Made by a program: the position numbers and the translations under genes | Part shown: positions 44,767-53,589 of the stretch, piece by piece | Layout: every line of letters begins with the position of its first letter | Numbering within the stretch: the stretch's first letter is position 1 | NCBI RefSeq assembly: GCF_001713475.1 | Contig: NZ_CP016499.1 | Location: 2,604,001-2,668,000, forward strand | DNA: 64,000 nucleotides | Reading direction: 5' to 3' | Source of the DNA: Agrobacterium sp. RAC06 | GTDB lineage: Bacteria; Pseudomonadota; Alphaproteobacteria; Rhizobiales; Rhizobiaceae | The notes under the pieces: model-generated | What the model saw: only the letters and a program-made list of their open reading frames with translations | The model's database searches: none | What the model was told of the DNA's origin: nothing

Positions 44767-46542
44767 TCAGTTCTCCTGAGCCTGCAACCACATTTCGAGA
44801 AGGCCGATCTGCCAGAGTTCGGAGCCCTGCAGCGGCGTGATATGCGCGGCGGGATCGGCCACCAGACGATCGATGTAATCCTGGCGGAAGAGGCCACGTT
44901 CGCGGGCAGCCTGTGACGACAGGGCGTCGCGGAGCATGTCGAGATAGGGACCGGCGATGTATTTCAGCTGGGGTACCGGGAAGTAGCCCTTCTTGCGGTC
45001 GATGACCTCGGAGGGGATGACCTTGCGGGCGACATCCTTGAGGATGCCTTTGCCGCCGTCGCGGAGCTTTTCCTCCGGGGGAATGCGGGCGGCGAGTTCG
45101 ACCAGTTCGTGATCGAGGAAGGGCACGCGCGCTTCCAGGCCCCAGGCCATGGTCATGTTGTCGACGCGCTTGACCGGATCGTCGACGAGCATGACATTGC
45201 TGTCGAGGCGGAGTGCCTGATCGACCGGGCTGTCTGCACCGGCGCGCAGGAGATGTTCGCGGAGCAGGTCGCCGCTGACATCGCGCTCAGTGATCCAGCG
45301 GTCCCGGAGCTGGGTTGTCAGCGTTTCATGCGAGCGATCGCGGAAGGCGCGGCCGTAGTCGCCGACGACATCGGTGGAGCCGACCAGCGGCGGATACCAG
45401 TGATAGCCGCCGAAGACCTCGTCGGCGCCCTGGCCTGACTGCACGACCTTGATGTGTTTCGAGACTTCCTTCGACAGAAGGTAGAAACCGACATTGTCAT
45501 AGGAGACCATGGGCTCGGACATGGCAGCGATGGTGCCGGGAAGCGCGCCCATCAGATCGGCCGAGGGCACGAAGATCTTGTGGTGGTCGGTGCCGAAGTG
45601 CTTGGCGATCAGGTCGGAATAGACGAATTCATCGCCCTTTTCGCCATTGGCTTCCTCGAAGCCGACGGAGAAGCTCATCAGGCCCGTCTGACCTGCTTCC
45701 GCCAGAAGGCCGACGATCAGGCTGGAATCGACACCACCTGACAGCAGGACGCCGACGGGGACATCGGCAATCATCCGGCGCTTGACGGCGAGACGAAGCG
45801 CATCGAGCAATTGCTCCTGCCAGTCCTCGCGGCTCATGCCTGCATCTTCGGCCCGGCGCGTATAGGCCGGGTCCCAATAGCGTTTGTCCTCGAAGCTGCC
45901 ATCAGGCTGGTAGACCCGGATGGTTGCCGGGGGCAGCTTGCGCACGCCCTTGTAGATCGTGCGCGGCGGAGGCACGACGGCGTGGAAGGTCATGTAGTGA
46001 TGAAGCGCCGTGACATCGATCGCGGTGTCGACGCCACCCGCCTTGACGATGGCGGGAAGCGAGGAGGCGAAGCGCAGACCACCGGAGACTTCGGCCAGAT
46101 AGAGCGGCTTGATGCCGAAGCGGTCGCGCGCTATGGCCACGCGACCGGTGTCGCGCTCGTGGATGACGAAGGCGAACATGCCGTGGAAGCGCGATACGCA
46201 GCCCGTGCCCCAGGCATGCCAGGCCTTCAGGATGACTTCGGTGTCGCCATCGGAGAAGAAGCGGTAGCCCTTGGCTTCCAGTTCGCTGCGCAGTTCACGG
46301 AAGTTGTAGATACAGCCGTTGAAGACGAGCGAAAGGCCGAGATCGGGATCGACCATCGGCTGCTGCGATTTGTCGGAAAGATCGAGGATGCGCAATCGTC
46401 GATGGCCGAGCCCGACATTGCCCCTGACCATCACGCCGGCCGAATCCGGCCCTCGTGGGGCCAAGACGTCCGCCATGATCGAAACTGCCGCTACCGACGG
46501 CGATACGCCATCGAATCTCACTTCTCCACAAATGCCACACAT
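44767..46542 (-). CDS. asnO: N-acetylglutaminylglutamine amidotransferase
   Basis: A 591-residue asparagine synthetase-like enzyme. The N-terminal class II amidotransferase starts with the nucleophile Cys2 (MCGICGEVRFDG); the C-terminal synthetase-like domain has the ATP loop LLSGGVDSSLIVG and GQGADEVFGGYHW. It amidates the C-terminus of the N-acetylglutaminylglutamine dipeptide. It lies directly upstream of ngg, and the two form the core of the osmolyte operon. A 174-base space precedes it, which is where osmotic control would act. Confidence 0.93.
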   Translation of the reverse strand: MCGICGEVRFDGVSPSVAAVSIMADVLAPRGPDSAGVMVRGNVGLGHRRLRILDLSDKSQQPMVDPDLGLSLVFNGCIYNFRELRSELEAKGYRFFSDGDTEVILKAWHAWGTGCVSRFHGMFAFVIHERDTGRVAIARDRFGIKPLYLAEVSGGLRFASSLPAIVKAGGVDTAIDVTALHHYMTFHAVVPPPRTIYKGVRKLPPATIRVYQPDGSFEDKRYWDPAYTRRAEDAGMSREDWQEQLLDALRLAVKRRMIADVPVGVLLSGGVDSSLIVGLLAEAGQTGLMSFSVGFEEANGEKGDEFVYSDLIAKHFGTDHHKIFVPSADLMGALPGTIAAMSEPMVSYDNVGFYLLSKEVSKHIKVVQSGQGADEVFGGYHWYPPLVGSTDVVGDYGRAFRDRSHETLTTQLRDRWITERDVSGDLLREHLLRAGADSPVDQALRLDSNVMLVDDPVKRVDNMTMAWGLEARVPFLDHELVELAARIPPEEKLRDGGKGILKDVARKVIPSEVIDRKKGYFPVPQLKYIAGPYLDMLRDALSSQAARERGLFRQDYIDRLVADPAAHITPLQGSELWQIGLLEMWLQAQEN

Positions 46543-46682
46543 GAACCGGGCTGAAACCTCCGTTGAAAGACCAAACGAAAAGGTGCCGGCAAACCGTTCC
46601 TCGGTTTACCGGACACATGATTTGCAAATGGCCGAGAGGTTCCATTGTTCCATTCTTTTTTCAGAACATGGATGACGGCGAC

Positions 46683-46709
46683 TCGGCGCCCCGCTTTTGG
46701 GGGCGCCGA
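46683..46709 (-). terminator. Hairpin after the PepSY gene
   Basis: A 10-bp stem TCGGCGCCCC/GGGGCGCCGA with loop GCTTTTG, 8 bases past the PepSY stop. There is no T tract on the minus strand, so it may be weak. Confidence 0.45.
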
Positions 46710-46716
46710 TATTCAA

Positions 46717-48129
46717 TCAGCTCAATGCCTTTTTCAGCGGCCTGATGTGGCGAAAGACGAGGAAGTCAAGGAGAAGCACCGCCAGGAGGACGGCGCCTAA
46801 GAGCGGGAAGAGCAAAGCCGTTCCCAGCATCACCAGTGCTCCGGTCTTCCAGAGGGGCCCGGGCTCGCCAACGTTGGGGGCCATAAGACGACCGGCACCT
46901 TTGGGGCGGCGCTTCCACCACATGACGAAACCGCTGACCGATAGGAAGATGATCGACAGACAGACGATATTGACCAGCACCAGGTTCCAGAGACCCATAT
47001 CGCCCTCGTGGAAGGCGATACCGGCGGCCATGGCCTTGCCGGCTGGACCGTAATCACTGAAGCCGACATCGGCGAGGATGCGGCCGGTATACTGGTCGAC
47101 ATGAACGGTGCGATCCATCAAGGGATTGGCACTGTCATTACTCATGGTATCGCGCGAGATGGTCCAGACGGCCGTCTCGTCACCCGGGAACGCCAGCTGG
47201 AAGCGCTGCTCGAAGCCGAGCGTGCGGGCGAGCATGACGATGGCATCGAGCGAAACGGGCTCACCTGCCGGTGTGCCGGTGACACCGGCATCCGAGCCGG
47301 AAGCCGGCATCGGGGTCTGTTCCAGCGTCCACGGCACCTCCTTGACGCCGCCATGGTTCATGCTGGCATGGGTCTTGTCCGACAGGGGCACATTGTCCCA
47401 TTTTTCCGCCGGGAAGGTGCTCCAGGCCTGGGTGAACTTCTCGCCCCAGATCCCCGCCCAGGTCAGGCCGGACAGCAGGAAGACGACGAGGAAGAGCGAG
47501 GCATAGAAACCGATCGTCAGATGCAGCGACTTCCAGAACTGACGCCCCCTGGCGGAAAGCTGCGGAAGCAGCACCGAGCCGAAACCGCGGCCATCGCGTG
47601 GCCACCAGAGATAGAGGCCGGTGATCACCAGAACGATCCCGAAGCCGGCGGCGATCTCGATCAGACGGTCTCCGAGAGTGCCGATCAGCAGCGTGCCATG
47701 GATGTTGTCGGCGAGATCGTAGAGCCCGGTACGCCGATCCCAGTGGCCGAGGACTTCGGCACGGTAAGGATCGACCGCCACCATATAGGAGGCGTCACCC
47801 TGGTTGATGCGAAAGAGGGCGGCCTGTTCGGGCGTGCGCGGGGCGATGTACTGGATGATCTGGCCGGGGATTTCGAGGGTCGCGGCTCCCGCCTGGTCCG
47901 AGACGGCGGAAATGGCGGCCTGCGGCTCGACGGTATAGGTCTTTTCGCCATCGCGGCCGAACAGGGTCGCCGTCCACAGCATCATCAGGCCGGTGACGGC
48001 GAGCATGATCATGAAGGGCGCGACATAGAGGCCGGCATAGAAATGCCAGCGCCACGCGGTGATGTAGAAGCGGCGCGACAGATCCTTGTCTGTCGCCTGG
48101 GCGGGGGTGAGGTCGGAAACGATGGTCAT
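46717..48129 (-). CDS. PepSY-associated TM (PiuB-like) membrane protein
   Basis: A 470-residue inner-membrane protein with four main helices: HFYAGLYVAPFMIMLAVTGL near the start, GFGIVLVITGLYLWW, LTIGFYASLFLVVFLLSGL and MLGTALLFPLLGAVLLAVLL at the end. Between them lie PepSY-type periplasmic parts (DQYTGRILADVGFSDYG). PiuB-like proteins are usually linked to iron uptake or siderophore reduction, but no receptor is adjacent here. ATG 48129 precedes MTIVSDLTPAQ. The Crp/Fnr gene is 16 bases upstream on the same strand. Confidence 0.84.
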   Translation of the reverse strand: MTIVSDLTPAQATDKDLSRRFYITAWRWHFYAGLYVAPFMIMLAVTGLMMLWTATLFGRDGEKTYTVEPQAAISAVSDQAGAATLEIPGQIIQYIAPRTPEQAALFRINQGDASYMVAVDPYRAEVLGHWDRRTGLYDLADNIHGTLLIGTLGDRLIEIAAGFGIVLVITGLYLWWPRDGRGFGSVLLPQLSARGRQFWKSLHLTIGFYASLFLVVFLLSGLTWAGIWGEKFTQAWSTFPAEKWDNVPLSDKTHASMNHGGVKEVPWTLEQTPMPASGSDAGVTGTPAGEPVSLDAIVMLARTLGFEQRFQLAFPGDETAVWTISRDTMSNDSANPLMDRTVHVDQYTGRILADVGFSDYGPAGKAMAAGIAFHEGDMGLWNLVLVNIVCLSIIFLSVSGFVMWWKRRPKGAGRLMAPNVGEPGPLWKTGALVMLGTALLFPLLGAVLLAVLLLDFLVFRHIRPLKKALS

Positions 48130-48145
48130 CCTAATTCTCTGTTGG

Positions 48146-48847
48146 TTATGGGAAAATGCAATTGGCGAGCGCATAAGCGCCGGCAGCAACGCCTGAGAGC
48201 TGTTCCGGATCGAGCACGGTGACGAGATCTCCGTGCTTGATCTCGATGAGCCCTGCCTTCTTCAGACGGGTGAGGCAGCGGCTGACGGTCTCGATGGTGA
48301 GGCCGAGCCAGTCGGCGAGATCGCCGCGTGTCGGGTAAAGATGGAAGGTGACGGACCTCCGCTTCCTGTCACGCGCGGCGCGGCCAAATTGCTCCGCAAG
48401 ATCGATGAGGGCGGAGGCGACACGCTCCGGTGCGGTCTTGCGACCGAGCAGCATGACCAGGCTTTGCGAGCGGGCCAGCATTTCGCTCAGCGCCAGATCA
48501 CGCTCGCCCTGGGCCATGCTTTCAGACACGGCCTCCAGCCGGGTGAAACCCAGCGTTTCCGCGGAATAGCGGTTCTGATCGCCAAAACCGAGGCCGATCA
48601 GGCGTCCGGGGCCGACGAGATCGATGATCTGGCGCCGACCATCGACCAATGTCTGGGCGGTGGCGACACAGCCATCGACGACGCGGTATTGCGGGGAGCG
48701 CGCCAGACCTTCGAGAAAGACGACGGTGCGCGGTGGCAGAAGCGGACCGGCGAGCGACATCGCCCGTTGCGGCGACAAGGTTGAAGAAACAGGCGGGAAC
48801 GCAGGCGGCGCCCCGCAATCGGCAAACATTTGCAGCATGACAGACAT
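48146..48847 (-). CDS. Crp/Fnr family transcriptional regulator
   Basis: A 233-residue protein with a cyclic-nucleotide-binding-like N-terminal domain (residues ~35-150) and a C-terminal winged helix with the Crp-type helix TRGDLADWLGLTIETVSRCL. The Fnr iron-sulphur cysteine cluster is absent: only one N-terminal Cys is present, so it is not a classical oxygen sensor. Its signal is unknown. It is 16 bases from PepSY and 90 from the DUF2946-like gene on the same strand, and may regulate them. Confidence 0.88.
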   Translation of the reverse strand: MSVMLQMFADCGAPPAFPPVSSTLSPQRAMSLAGPLLPPRTVVFLEGLARSPQYRVVDGCVATAQTLVDGRRQIIDLVGPGRLIGLGFGDQNRYSAETLGFTRLEAVSESMAQGERDLALSEMLARSQSLVMLLGRKTAPERVASALIDLAEQFGRAARDRKRRSVTFHLYPTRGDLADWLGLTIETVSRCLTRLKKAGLIEIKHGDLVTVLDPEQLSGVAAGAYALANCIFP

Positions 48848-48937
48848 CCGATTTCGACCGGAGCTGCGCGATTGCTAGCTCACCGGCCTGACGACACGGA
48901 CAGCCGGGCGCAGACATGCGCCGGCCATGGTTTTCGA

Positions 48938-49330
48938 TCAGGCGGTGATAGGGGGCGCGCGGGGATGGCTGTCGGGAGGGAAAAGCTGGCGATAGTGAGC
49001 CTCTGCCGGTTGCGGCAGGGTGATGGCTGCGATGAGCGGCATGCGGATGCCGACCGAATCGGCCGGCGCAGGCAACAGCGCCGACGCCGCGATGCGGCAA
49101 GCTTCACAATCGGACGAGGCGGCGTGCCCCTTGGCCTTGCCGTTCTCTGTGGGCAGGCAGAGCTCAGGCAGGCTGCCATCCGGCAGGGTAAGGGCTGCGA
49201 TTTCCTGCGGGGAAAGCTGCGGTGTGGGTGGAACGGCAGGGCGATGCGCGAGGCCGAGCAGCACAAGCGCGACAACGCAGATCATGCGTATCGCCCGGTC
49301 AAAGCTCAAATCAACGCCCCGTTCGGCCAT
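48938..49330 (-). CDS. DUF2946-like small membrane-anchored protein
   Basis: A 130-residue protein starting MAERGVDLSFDRAIR, with one hydrophobic segment (MICVVALVLLGLAHR) and a periplasmic tail. The tail holds a Cys pair (DCEAC) and one more Cys (ELCLPTENG), the pattern of DUF2946 proteins that occur near copper genes. The match is only by pattern. It is upstream of Crp/Fnr and PepSY on the same strand; together they look like a metal-linked envelope operon. The much longer upstream frame was rejected. Confidence 0.62.
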   Translation of the reverse strand: MAERGVDLSFDRAIRMICVVALVLLGLAHRPAVPPTPQLSPQEIAALTLPDGSLPELCLPTENGKAKGHAASSDCEACRIAASALLPAPADSVGIRMPLIAAITLPQPAEAHYRQLFPPDSHPRAPPITA

Positions 49331-49466
49331 TCTATCCCCCGACAGATGTCCGCTGGATAGCACCGGCCGAGTCGGCTCACAAGCGGGCGGCCGGGGCCTT
49401 TGCGTCGCAGGCAACAGACCTAAAAAAGGCACTCCTAACGCAGCTGATGCGCGAGCCCGATCGCGG

Positions 49467-50453
49467 TCAAACCGTCGGATGGCTGCGCATCTGGCCTGGT
49501 GTCCGGCCATAGGTGCCCTTGAAGACGCGGGTGAAATGCGAGGTGTTCTGGAAGCCGACCTGAAGGGCGATATCGATCAGCGAAGCATTGGTCTGGGTGA
49601 CCAGCATCTTGGCGCGTTCCATCCTGAGCTTCGTATAGATGCGGGCGGGCGAGACATCGATCTTCTGGGCGAACAGGCGTTCGAGCTGGCGGCGCGAAAG
49701 GCCGACCGAGCGGGCAAGCTGATCGATGGTCAATTCGTTTTCGAGGCTCTGCTCCATCAGGATCAGAACCGCTTTCACCCGGGGATCGTCGCATTCGATG
49801 GTGAGCGGGCGACGGACCTGGATGTCCCTGTTGGTGCGGGCCTTCTCGATCTGCAGGACTTCCAGCGCGTTTCGCTCGGCATCGTGGCCGAGATACTGTC
49901 GGACGATGAAGGCGGCGAGGTCGGCGGAGCTGCTGCCGCCGGCACAGGAGCCGCGGCGGCGATCGAGATTGAACAGACGGTCGGAGCGGACCTCATGATC
50001 GGGAAAACGGTCCCGGAACTGCTGGTAGTGGAGCCAACTGACGCAGGTCTGGTGGTTCTTCATCAGACCCGCGTCCGCGAGGATAAAGGTTCCCGTGCAA
50101 AGGCCGATCAGTGGCACCTTCTGGGCATCGGCCCTTTTCAGGAAGGCGATGGTCTGATCGTCCACGGCGGCCTGGCGCCCGAGAAGGCCGCCGACCACGA
50201 CGATGTAATCAAAGCGGCTCGGATCGACGAAGTCGCTGGTCGGTGCGACCTGCACACCGCAGCTCGAACTGATCAGGTGGCGCGTGCTGCCGAGCACCTG
50301 CCAATCGGCGAGCACGCGGCCCGAGCGATCATATTCGTCGCTGGCAAGCCGGATTGTATCAATGAAGAGGGCAAAGGCGGACAGAGTGAAGGAGCGCGAC
50401 AGCACGAAGCCGATCTTCAGCCGCGGCCTTTTCGTTGCCTCGTCGCCCGACAT
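49467..50453 (-). CDS. GlxA family regulator (DJ-1-like plus AraC domain)
   Basis: A 328-residue protein. Residues ~12-180 form a DJ-1/PfpI-like domain with the usual Cys in IGLCTGTFILADAG, and residues ~225-328 form an AraC-type double helix-turn-helix (IDQLARSVGLSRRQLERLF, IALQVGFQNTSHFTRVF). Such proteins control choline, carnitine or glycine betaine genes in relatives (GbdR/CdhR). The ligand is not determined here. It stands alone, with 136 and 171 bases on either side. Confidence 0.86.
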   Translation of the reverse strand: MSGDEATKRPRLKIGFVLSRSFTLSAFALFIDTIRLASDEYDRSGRVLADWQVLGSTRHLISSSCGVQVAPTSDFVDPSRFDYIVVVGGLLGRQAAVDDQTIAFLKRADAQKVPLIGLCTGTFILADAGLMKNHQTCVSWLHYQQFRDRFPDHEVRSDRLFNLDRRRGSCAGGSSSADLAAFIVRQYLGHDAERNALEVLQIEKARTNRDIQVRRPLTIECDDPRVKAVLILMEQSLENELTIDQLARSVGLSRRQLERLFAQKIDVSPARIYTKLRMERAKMLVTQTNASLIDIALQVGFQNTSHFTRVFKGTYGRTPGQMRSHPTV

Positions 50454-50624
50454 TGTCTCACTCTCCGCAGGTTCGGCGCATCCGCCATTCCGAACGCTAG
50501 CAGGGGGAAACAACCGCCGCAATCGGATGTCAAGCCATGCGCGAAACTTCGCGACAATCGCGCCTCAAAAGCGGCTTCAACTGTGGCGATCCGCGACGTG
50601 GGCGGATGGTTCGAAGTGCCGGAA

Positions 50625-51782
50625 TTATGGTTCGTCGGGTTCGTTTGCTCGAAGCACCTGCTCGGCCGGTGCCACCTTCTGACGGGTGAAGCCGCGCAGA
50701 CCGGAAACCTCTTCGGAATCGCGCTCGATCCGGACTTCGCTGGCGGCGTAATGGACCACCAGCTTGGCGACCGAGATCAGTGCATGGAGATGGATGCGCT
50801 CGTAGCCATGCGAGGCATCGACGCCGAAGGCCAAAAGTGCGGTGCGCACATCATGACCGGCCTCGACCGCCGAAGCGGCATCGGAGCGATAGTAGCGAAA
50901 GACATCCTTCTGAACGCGGATGCCATGTTCGCCGCACAGTTCGAAGAGCTTCTTGGACAGGTGATAGTCGAAGGGGCCGGTCTGGTCGGCCATGGCAAGC
51001 GTTACGCCGAATTCGTCGGAAGCCTGACCGGGTGCTGTGGTGCCATTGTCGATGGCGACCAGGGAGGCGATTTCCGGCACGAGCGCGGCAGAGGCGCCGA
51101 CGCCGACTTCTTCGCCGATGGTGAACAGCCAATAGGTATCGACCGGTGTCTCGATGTCCTGCCGCTGCATCGCCTCGAGTGCTGCCAGCATGATGGCGAC
51201 GCCGGCCTTGTCGTCGAGATGACGCGAGACGATGAAGCCGTTTTCGAGAAACTCCGGCTGCGGATCGATCGCAACGATGTCGCCGATATCGATGCCCAGC
51301 TGCACGATGTCCTTGCGGTCGCGGGCCAGAGCGTCGATGCGCATTTCAATGTGCCGCCAGCCGGTCGGCTGTGTGTCGACCTCGTCGTTGAACGTATGCC
51401 CGGATGCCTTCAATGGCAGGATGGAGCCACGGTAGATGCCCTTGGTCGAAAAGATCGAGGCGCGGGCGCCCTCGGCAAAGCGCGCCGACCAATGGCCGAT
51501 GGAGACAAGCTCCAGGCGTCCATTGTCTTTCAGCGCCTTCACCTGGGCGCCGAGGGTGTCGAGGTGGGATACGATGCCCCGGGCGGGTCTGTCGGCGGCT
51601 CCCGGTCGACGGGCGCGGATCGCACCCCTGCGGGTCAGCTTGACCTCAAGTCCGAGACGCTCGAGTTCGCGGGCGGTGTGCCGGACAGCCTCGTCTGTGA
51701 AGCCTGTAGGGCTCGGAATGGCGAGCAATGCCTTCAGCCGAGACCTGAGATAATCCGGGTCGATATCGATCGGTGTATGCAT
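50625..51782 (-). CDS. M42 family peptidase of the NAGGN osmolyte system
   Basis: A 385-residue zinc peptidase of the M42 type: metal ligands in SHLDTLGAQV, RHLDDKAGVA, GEEVGVGAS and DNGTTAP. It matches the branch that accompanies N-acetylglutaminylglutamine amide synthesis genes and is presumed to degrade or process the osmolyte. In Pseudomonas and Sinorhizobium it is adjacent to asnO-ngg; here it lies about 4 kb away behind other genes. The FadR gene is 96 bases upstream on the same strand. Confidence 0.87.
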   Translation of the reverse strand: MHTPIDIDPDYLRSRLKALLAIPSPTGFTDEAVRHTARELERLGLEVKLTRRGAIRARRPGAADRPARGIVSHLDTLGAQVKALKDNGRLELVSIGHWSARFAEGARASIFSTKGIYRGSILPLKASGHTFNDEVDTQPTGWRHIEMRIDALARDRKDIVQLGIDIGDIVAIDPQPEFLENGFIVSRHLDDKAGVAIMLAALEAMQRQDIETPVDTYWLFTIGEEVGVGASAALVPEIASLVAIDNGTTAPGQASDEFGVTLAMADQTGPFDYHLSKKLFELCGEHGIRVQKDVFRYYRSDAASAVEAGHDVRTALLAFGVDASHGYERIHLHALISVAKLVVHYAASEVRIERDSEEVSGLRGFTRQKVAPAEQVLRANEPDEP

Positions 51783-51878
51783 CCGAGCCTTGTCGCAGTC
51801 ATTGGCCAGTGGGTCAACACCGGTACGGACTTGCCGATCCAGGGCCGGGCCGCCTCTGCATGGAAGGTGGTCTATCGC

Positions 51879-52577
51879 TTACGGCTCGAGGCCGGCGCAA
51901 CGCGCGGTGTTGCGGATATGGGTTTCCATCTCGAGCTTGGCGCCTGCGCCGTCATTGGAGCGCAGGGCGAGAATGATCCTGCGGTGTTCGGCGATGGATT
52001 CCCGCATGCGTTCTGGATCGGTGATCGGGATCGGCTGGCGCTGCGTTTCCGTCACAAGATCGCGGACGGTCTGGTAGAGGGCCTTCAGCATGGCGTTCGA
52101 GCAGGCCGAGACGATCAGCCCGTGAAACTCGAGGTCTGCCTCGACATTGGCGAGGAGATCCTGATTGGCCCAGCACTCTTCCATTGTTCGCGTCGCCTGC
52201 TCCATCTTGTCGAGCTGCAGCTGCGTCAGGCGGCCAGCCGCCAACCGGGCAATCTCGCCTTCAAGCAGGATGCGGGTCTGGAAGACATCGAAGACCGAAT
52301 GGCTGTCGGAATAGCGCCAGGGGGCCATGTGACCGGTGGCAGCAGAGGCCGGCGTGGCCGGGCTGGCGACGAAGGTGCCCCTGCCCGCCTCCGTCTTCAA
52401 CAGACCGAGTGTTTCCAGCGTCAGCAGCGCTTCGCGCAGGGAGGCGCGGCTGATACCGAACTTCTGGGAAAACTCCCGCTGCGAGGGGATCTTTTCGCCA
52501 GGCTTCAGCTGCCCGGACTGGATCATGCCCTGGATCTCGCGTGCCACCGATTGCGGCACGAGCGTCTTGTTGAACAT
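51879..52577 (-). CDS. FadR/GntR family transcriptional regulator
   Basis: A 232-residue regulator with a winged helix (residues ~8-72: QSGQLKPGEKIPSQREFSQ, ISRASLREALLTLETLGLL) and a C-terminal FCD ligand domain (residues ~90-225, with metal-type residues in EADLEFHGLIVSACSN and EHRRIILAL). It binds small acids or amides. It diverges from the ABC transporter-hydantoinase operon, and a 31-bp near-palindrome lies between them. ATG 52577 (MFNKTLVPQSVAREI) is the family start; the extension upstream was rejected. Confidence 0.9.
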   Translation of the reverse strand: MFNKTLVPQSVAREIQGMIQSGQLKPGEKIPSQREFSQKFGISRASLREALLTLETLGLLKTEAGRGTFVASPATPASAATGHMAPWRYSDSHSVFDVFQTRILLEGEIARLAAGRLTQLQLDKMEQATRTMEECWANQDLLANVEADLEFHGLIVSACSNAMLKALYQTVRDLVTETQRQPIPITDPERMRESIAEHRRIILALRSNDGAGAKLEMETHIRNTARCAGLEP

Positions 52578-52661
52578 GCGGTCCCTTCCCCGGCGGCGTG
52601 CTTCGACACCTAATCTATTTTTTTCGGCATCCCCTTGCCAAGCGGAAAGCCGCATGCTTGT

Positions 52662-52692
52662 TTGGCCTGACTGGTCTGACCAGTTAGACCAA
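52662..52692. promoter_or_regulatory. Operator for the FadR-type regulator
   Basis: A 31-bp near-palindrome pairing at 13 of 15 positions. Its core at 52670-52684, ACTGGTCTGACCAGT, is perfect. It contains overlapping T-G-GTC-x-GAC-C-A units typical of FadR-type sites and lies 39 bases before the binding-protein ATG and 84 before the regulator start. Confidence 0.78.
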
Positions 52693-52731
52693 TGTAGATT
52701 GAGTCATGTTCAAAAAACAAGGGGAACTCTC

Positions 52732-53526
52732 ATGACACGTTCAACGACATTTAAAGCATCCATCTTCGCGGGCCTGCTTGCCGCATTCGGCACGTCCGCC
52801 CATGCAGCAGATCTGACCGTCGGCGCCAATATCGGCAACGTACCCTGGGAATTCGAAGACGCCAGCGGCAAGGTCACGGGCTTCGAGGTCGATCTCGTCA
52901 ATGAGATCGCCAAGCGTCTCGGCAAGACGGTCGAATTCGTCAACACGCCGTTCAACGGCCTCTTCCCGGCCGTGCAGTCGGGCCGCATCAACATGGCGAT
53001 CTCGTCGATCACCATCACCGAAAAGCGTCTGGAATCGGTGTCCTTCGCGCAGCCCTATTACGACAGCGACCAGTCGCTGACCGTGACTGCCGCCTCCGGC
53101 ATCATGGGCCTCAAGGACATGGGCGAGAAGGTCGTCGGCGTCGACACCGGCTCGACCGGCGACATGTGGTCCGAAGCCAACAAGGGCGAATATAAACTCG
53201 GCGAAATCCGCCGCTTTGAAGGCCTGCAGCCCGCGATGCTCGACCTGGTTGCCGGTCGCATCGATGGCTATATCTCCGACATCCCGGCGCTTCTCTATTA
53301 CGCGAAGGACAAGCCGGAACTGAAGGTGGTCGAGCGTATCCCGACCGGCGAGAAGTATTCGATCATGTTCAACAAGGACGATCCGCTCGCAACGGAGGTC
53401 AATGCCGTGATCACCACGCTCAAGCAGGAAGGCTTCATTGCCCAGCTGCATGAGACCTGGTTCGGCGCAAAGGCCGAAGACACGACTTCGACGGTCACCG
53501 TACTCGACATGCCGAAAGCCATGTAA
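52732..53526 (+). CDS. Amino acid-type ABC transporter substrate-binding protein
   Basis: A 264-residue family 3 periplasmic binding protein. It has a signal peptide (ASIFAGLLAAFGTSAHA) and the usual motifs GFEVDLVNEIAKRLGK near residue 50 and GRIDGYISDIPAL. The N-terminal region WEFEDASGKVTGFEVDL fits polar amino acid binders, but the ligand is unknown and may be a ureide given the downstream hydantoinase. ATG 52732 is behind AGGGGAAC. It is the first gene of the operon under the FadR operator. Confidence 0.92.
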   Translation: MTRSTTFKASIFAGLLAAFGTSAHAADLTVGANIGNVPWEFEDASGKVTGFEVDLVNEIAKRLGKTVEFVNTPFNGLFPAVQSGRINMAISSITITEKRLESVSFAQPYYDSDQSLTVTAASGIMGLKDMGEKVVGVDTGSTGDMWSEANKGEYKLGEIRRFEGLQPAMLDLVAGRIDGYISDIPALLYYAKDKPELKVVERIPTGEKYSIMFNKDDPLATEVNAVITTLKQEGFIAQLHETWFGAKAEDTTSTVTVLDMPKAM

Positions 53527-53540
53527 CGCTCAAAACGCGA

Positions 53541-53566
53541 TCGGCGGGACGCTCTTGTCCCGCCGA
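53541..53566 (+). repeat. Intercistronic hairpin after the binding protein
   Basis: A 10-bp perfect stem TCGGCGGGAC/GTCCCGCCGA with loop GCTCTT, between the binding-protein stop and the permease. Such hairpins commonly stabilise the upstream message to raise binding-protein levels. Confidence 0.7.
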
Positions 53567-53589
53567 CGTGCCAAGGGAGCCGATGCGGC

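Noticed and set aside
46591..46607. AAACCG/CGGTTT hairpin upstream of asnO
   Set aside because: Only 6 bp and not linked to a known osmotic control site.
49020..52613. A 1197-codon open frame on the plus strand across four genes
   Set aside because: It is antisense to the DUF2946-like, GlxA, M42 and FadR genes, all of which match known families. Long antisense frames are common in GC-rich DNA and this one has no domain.
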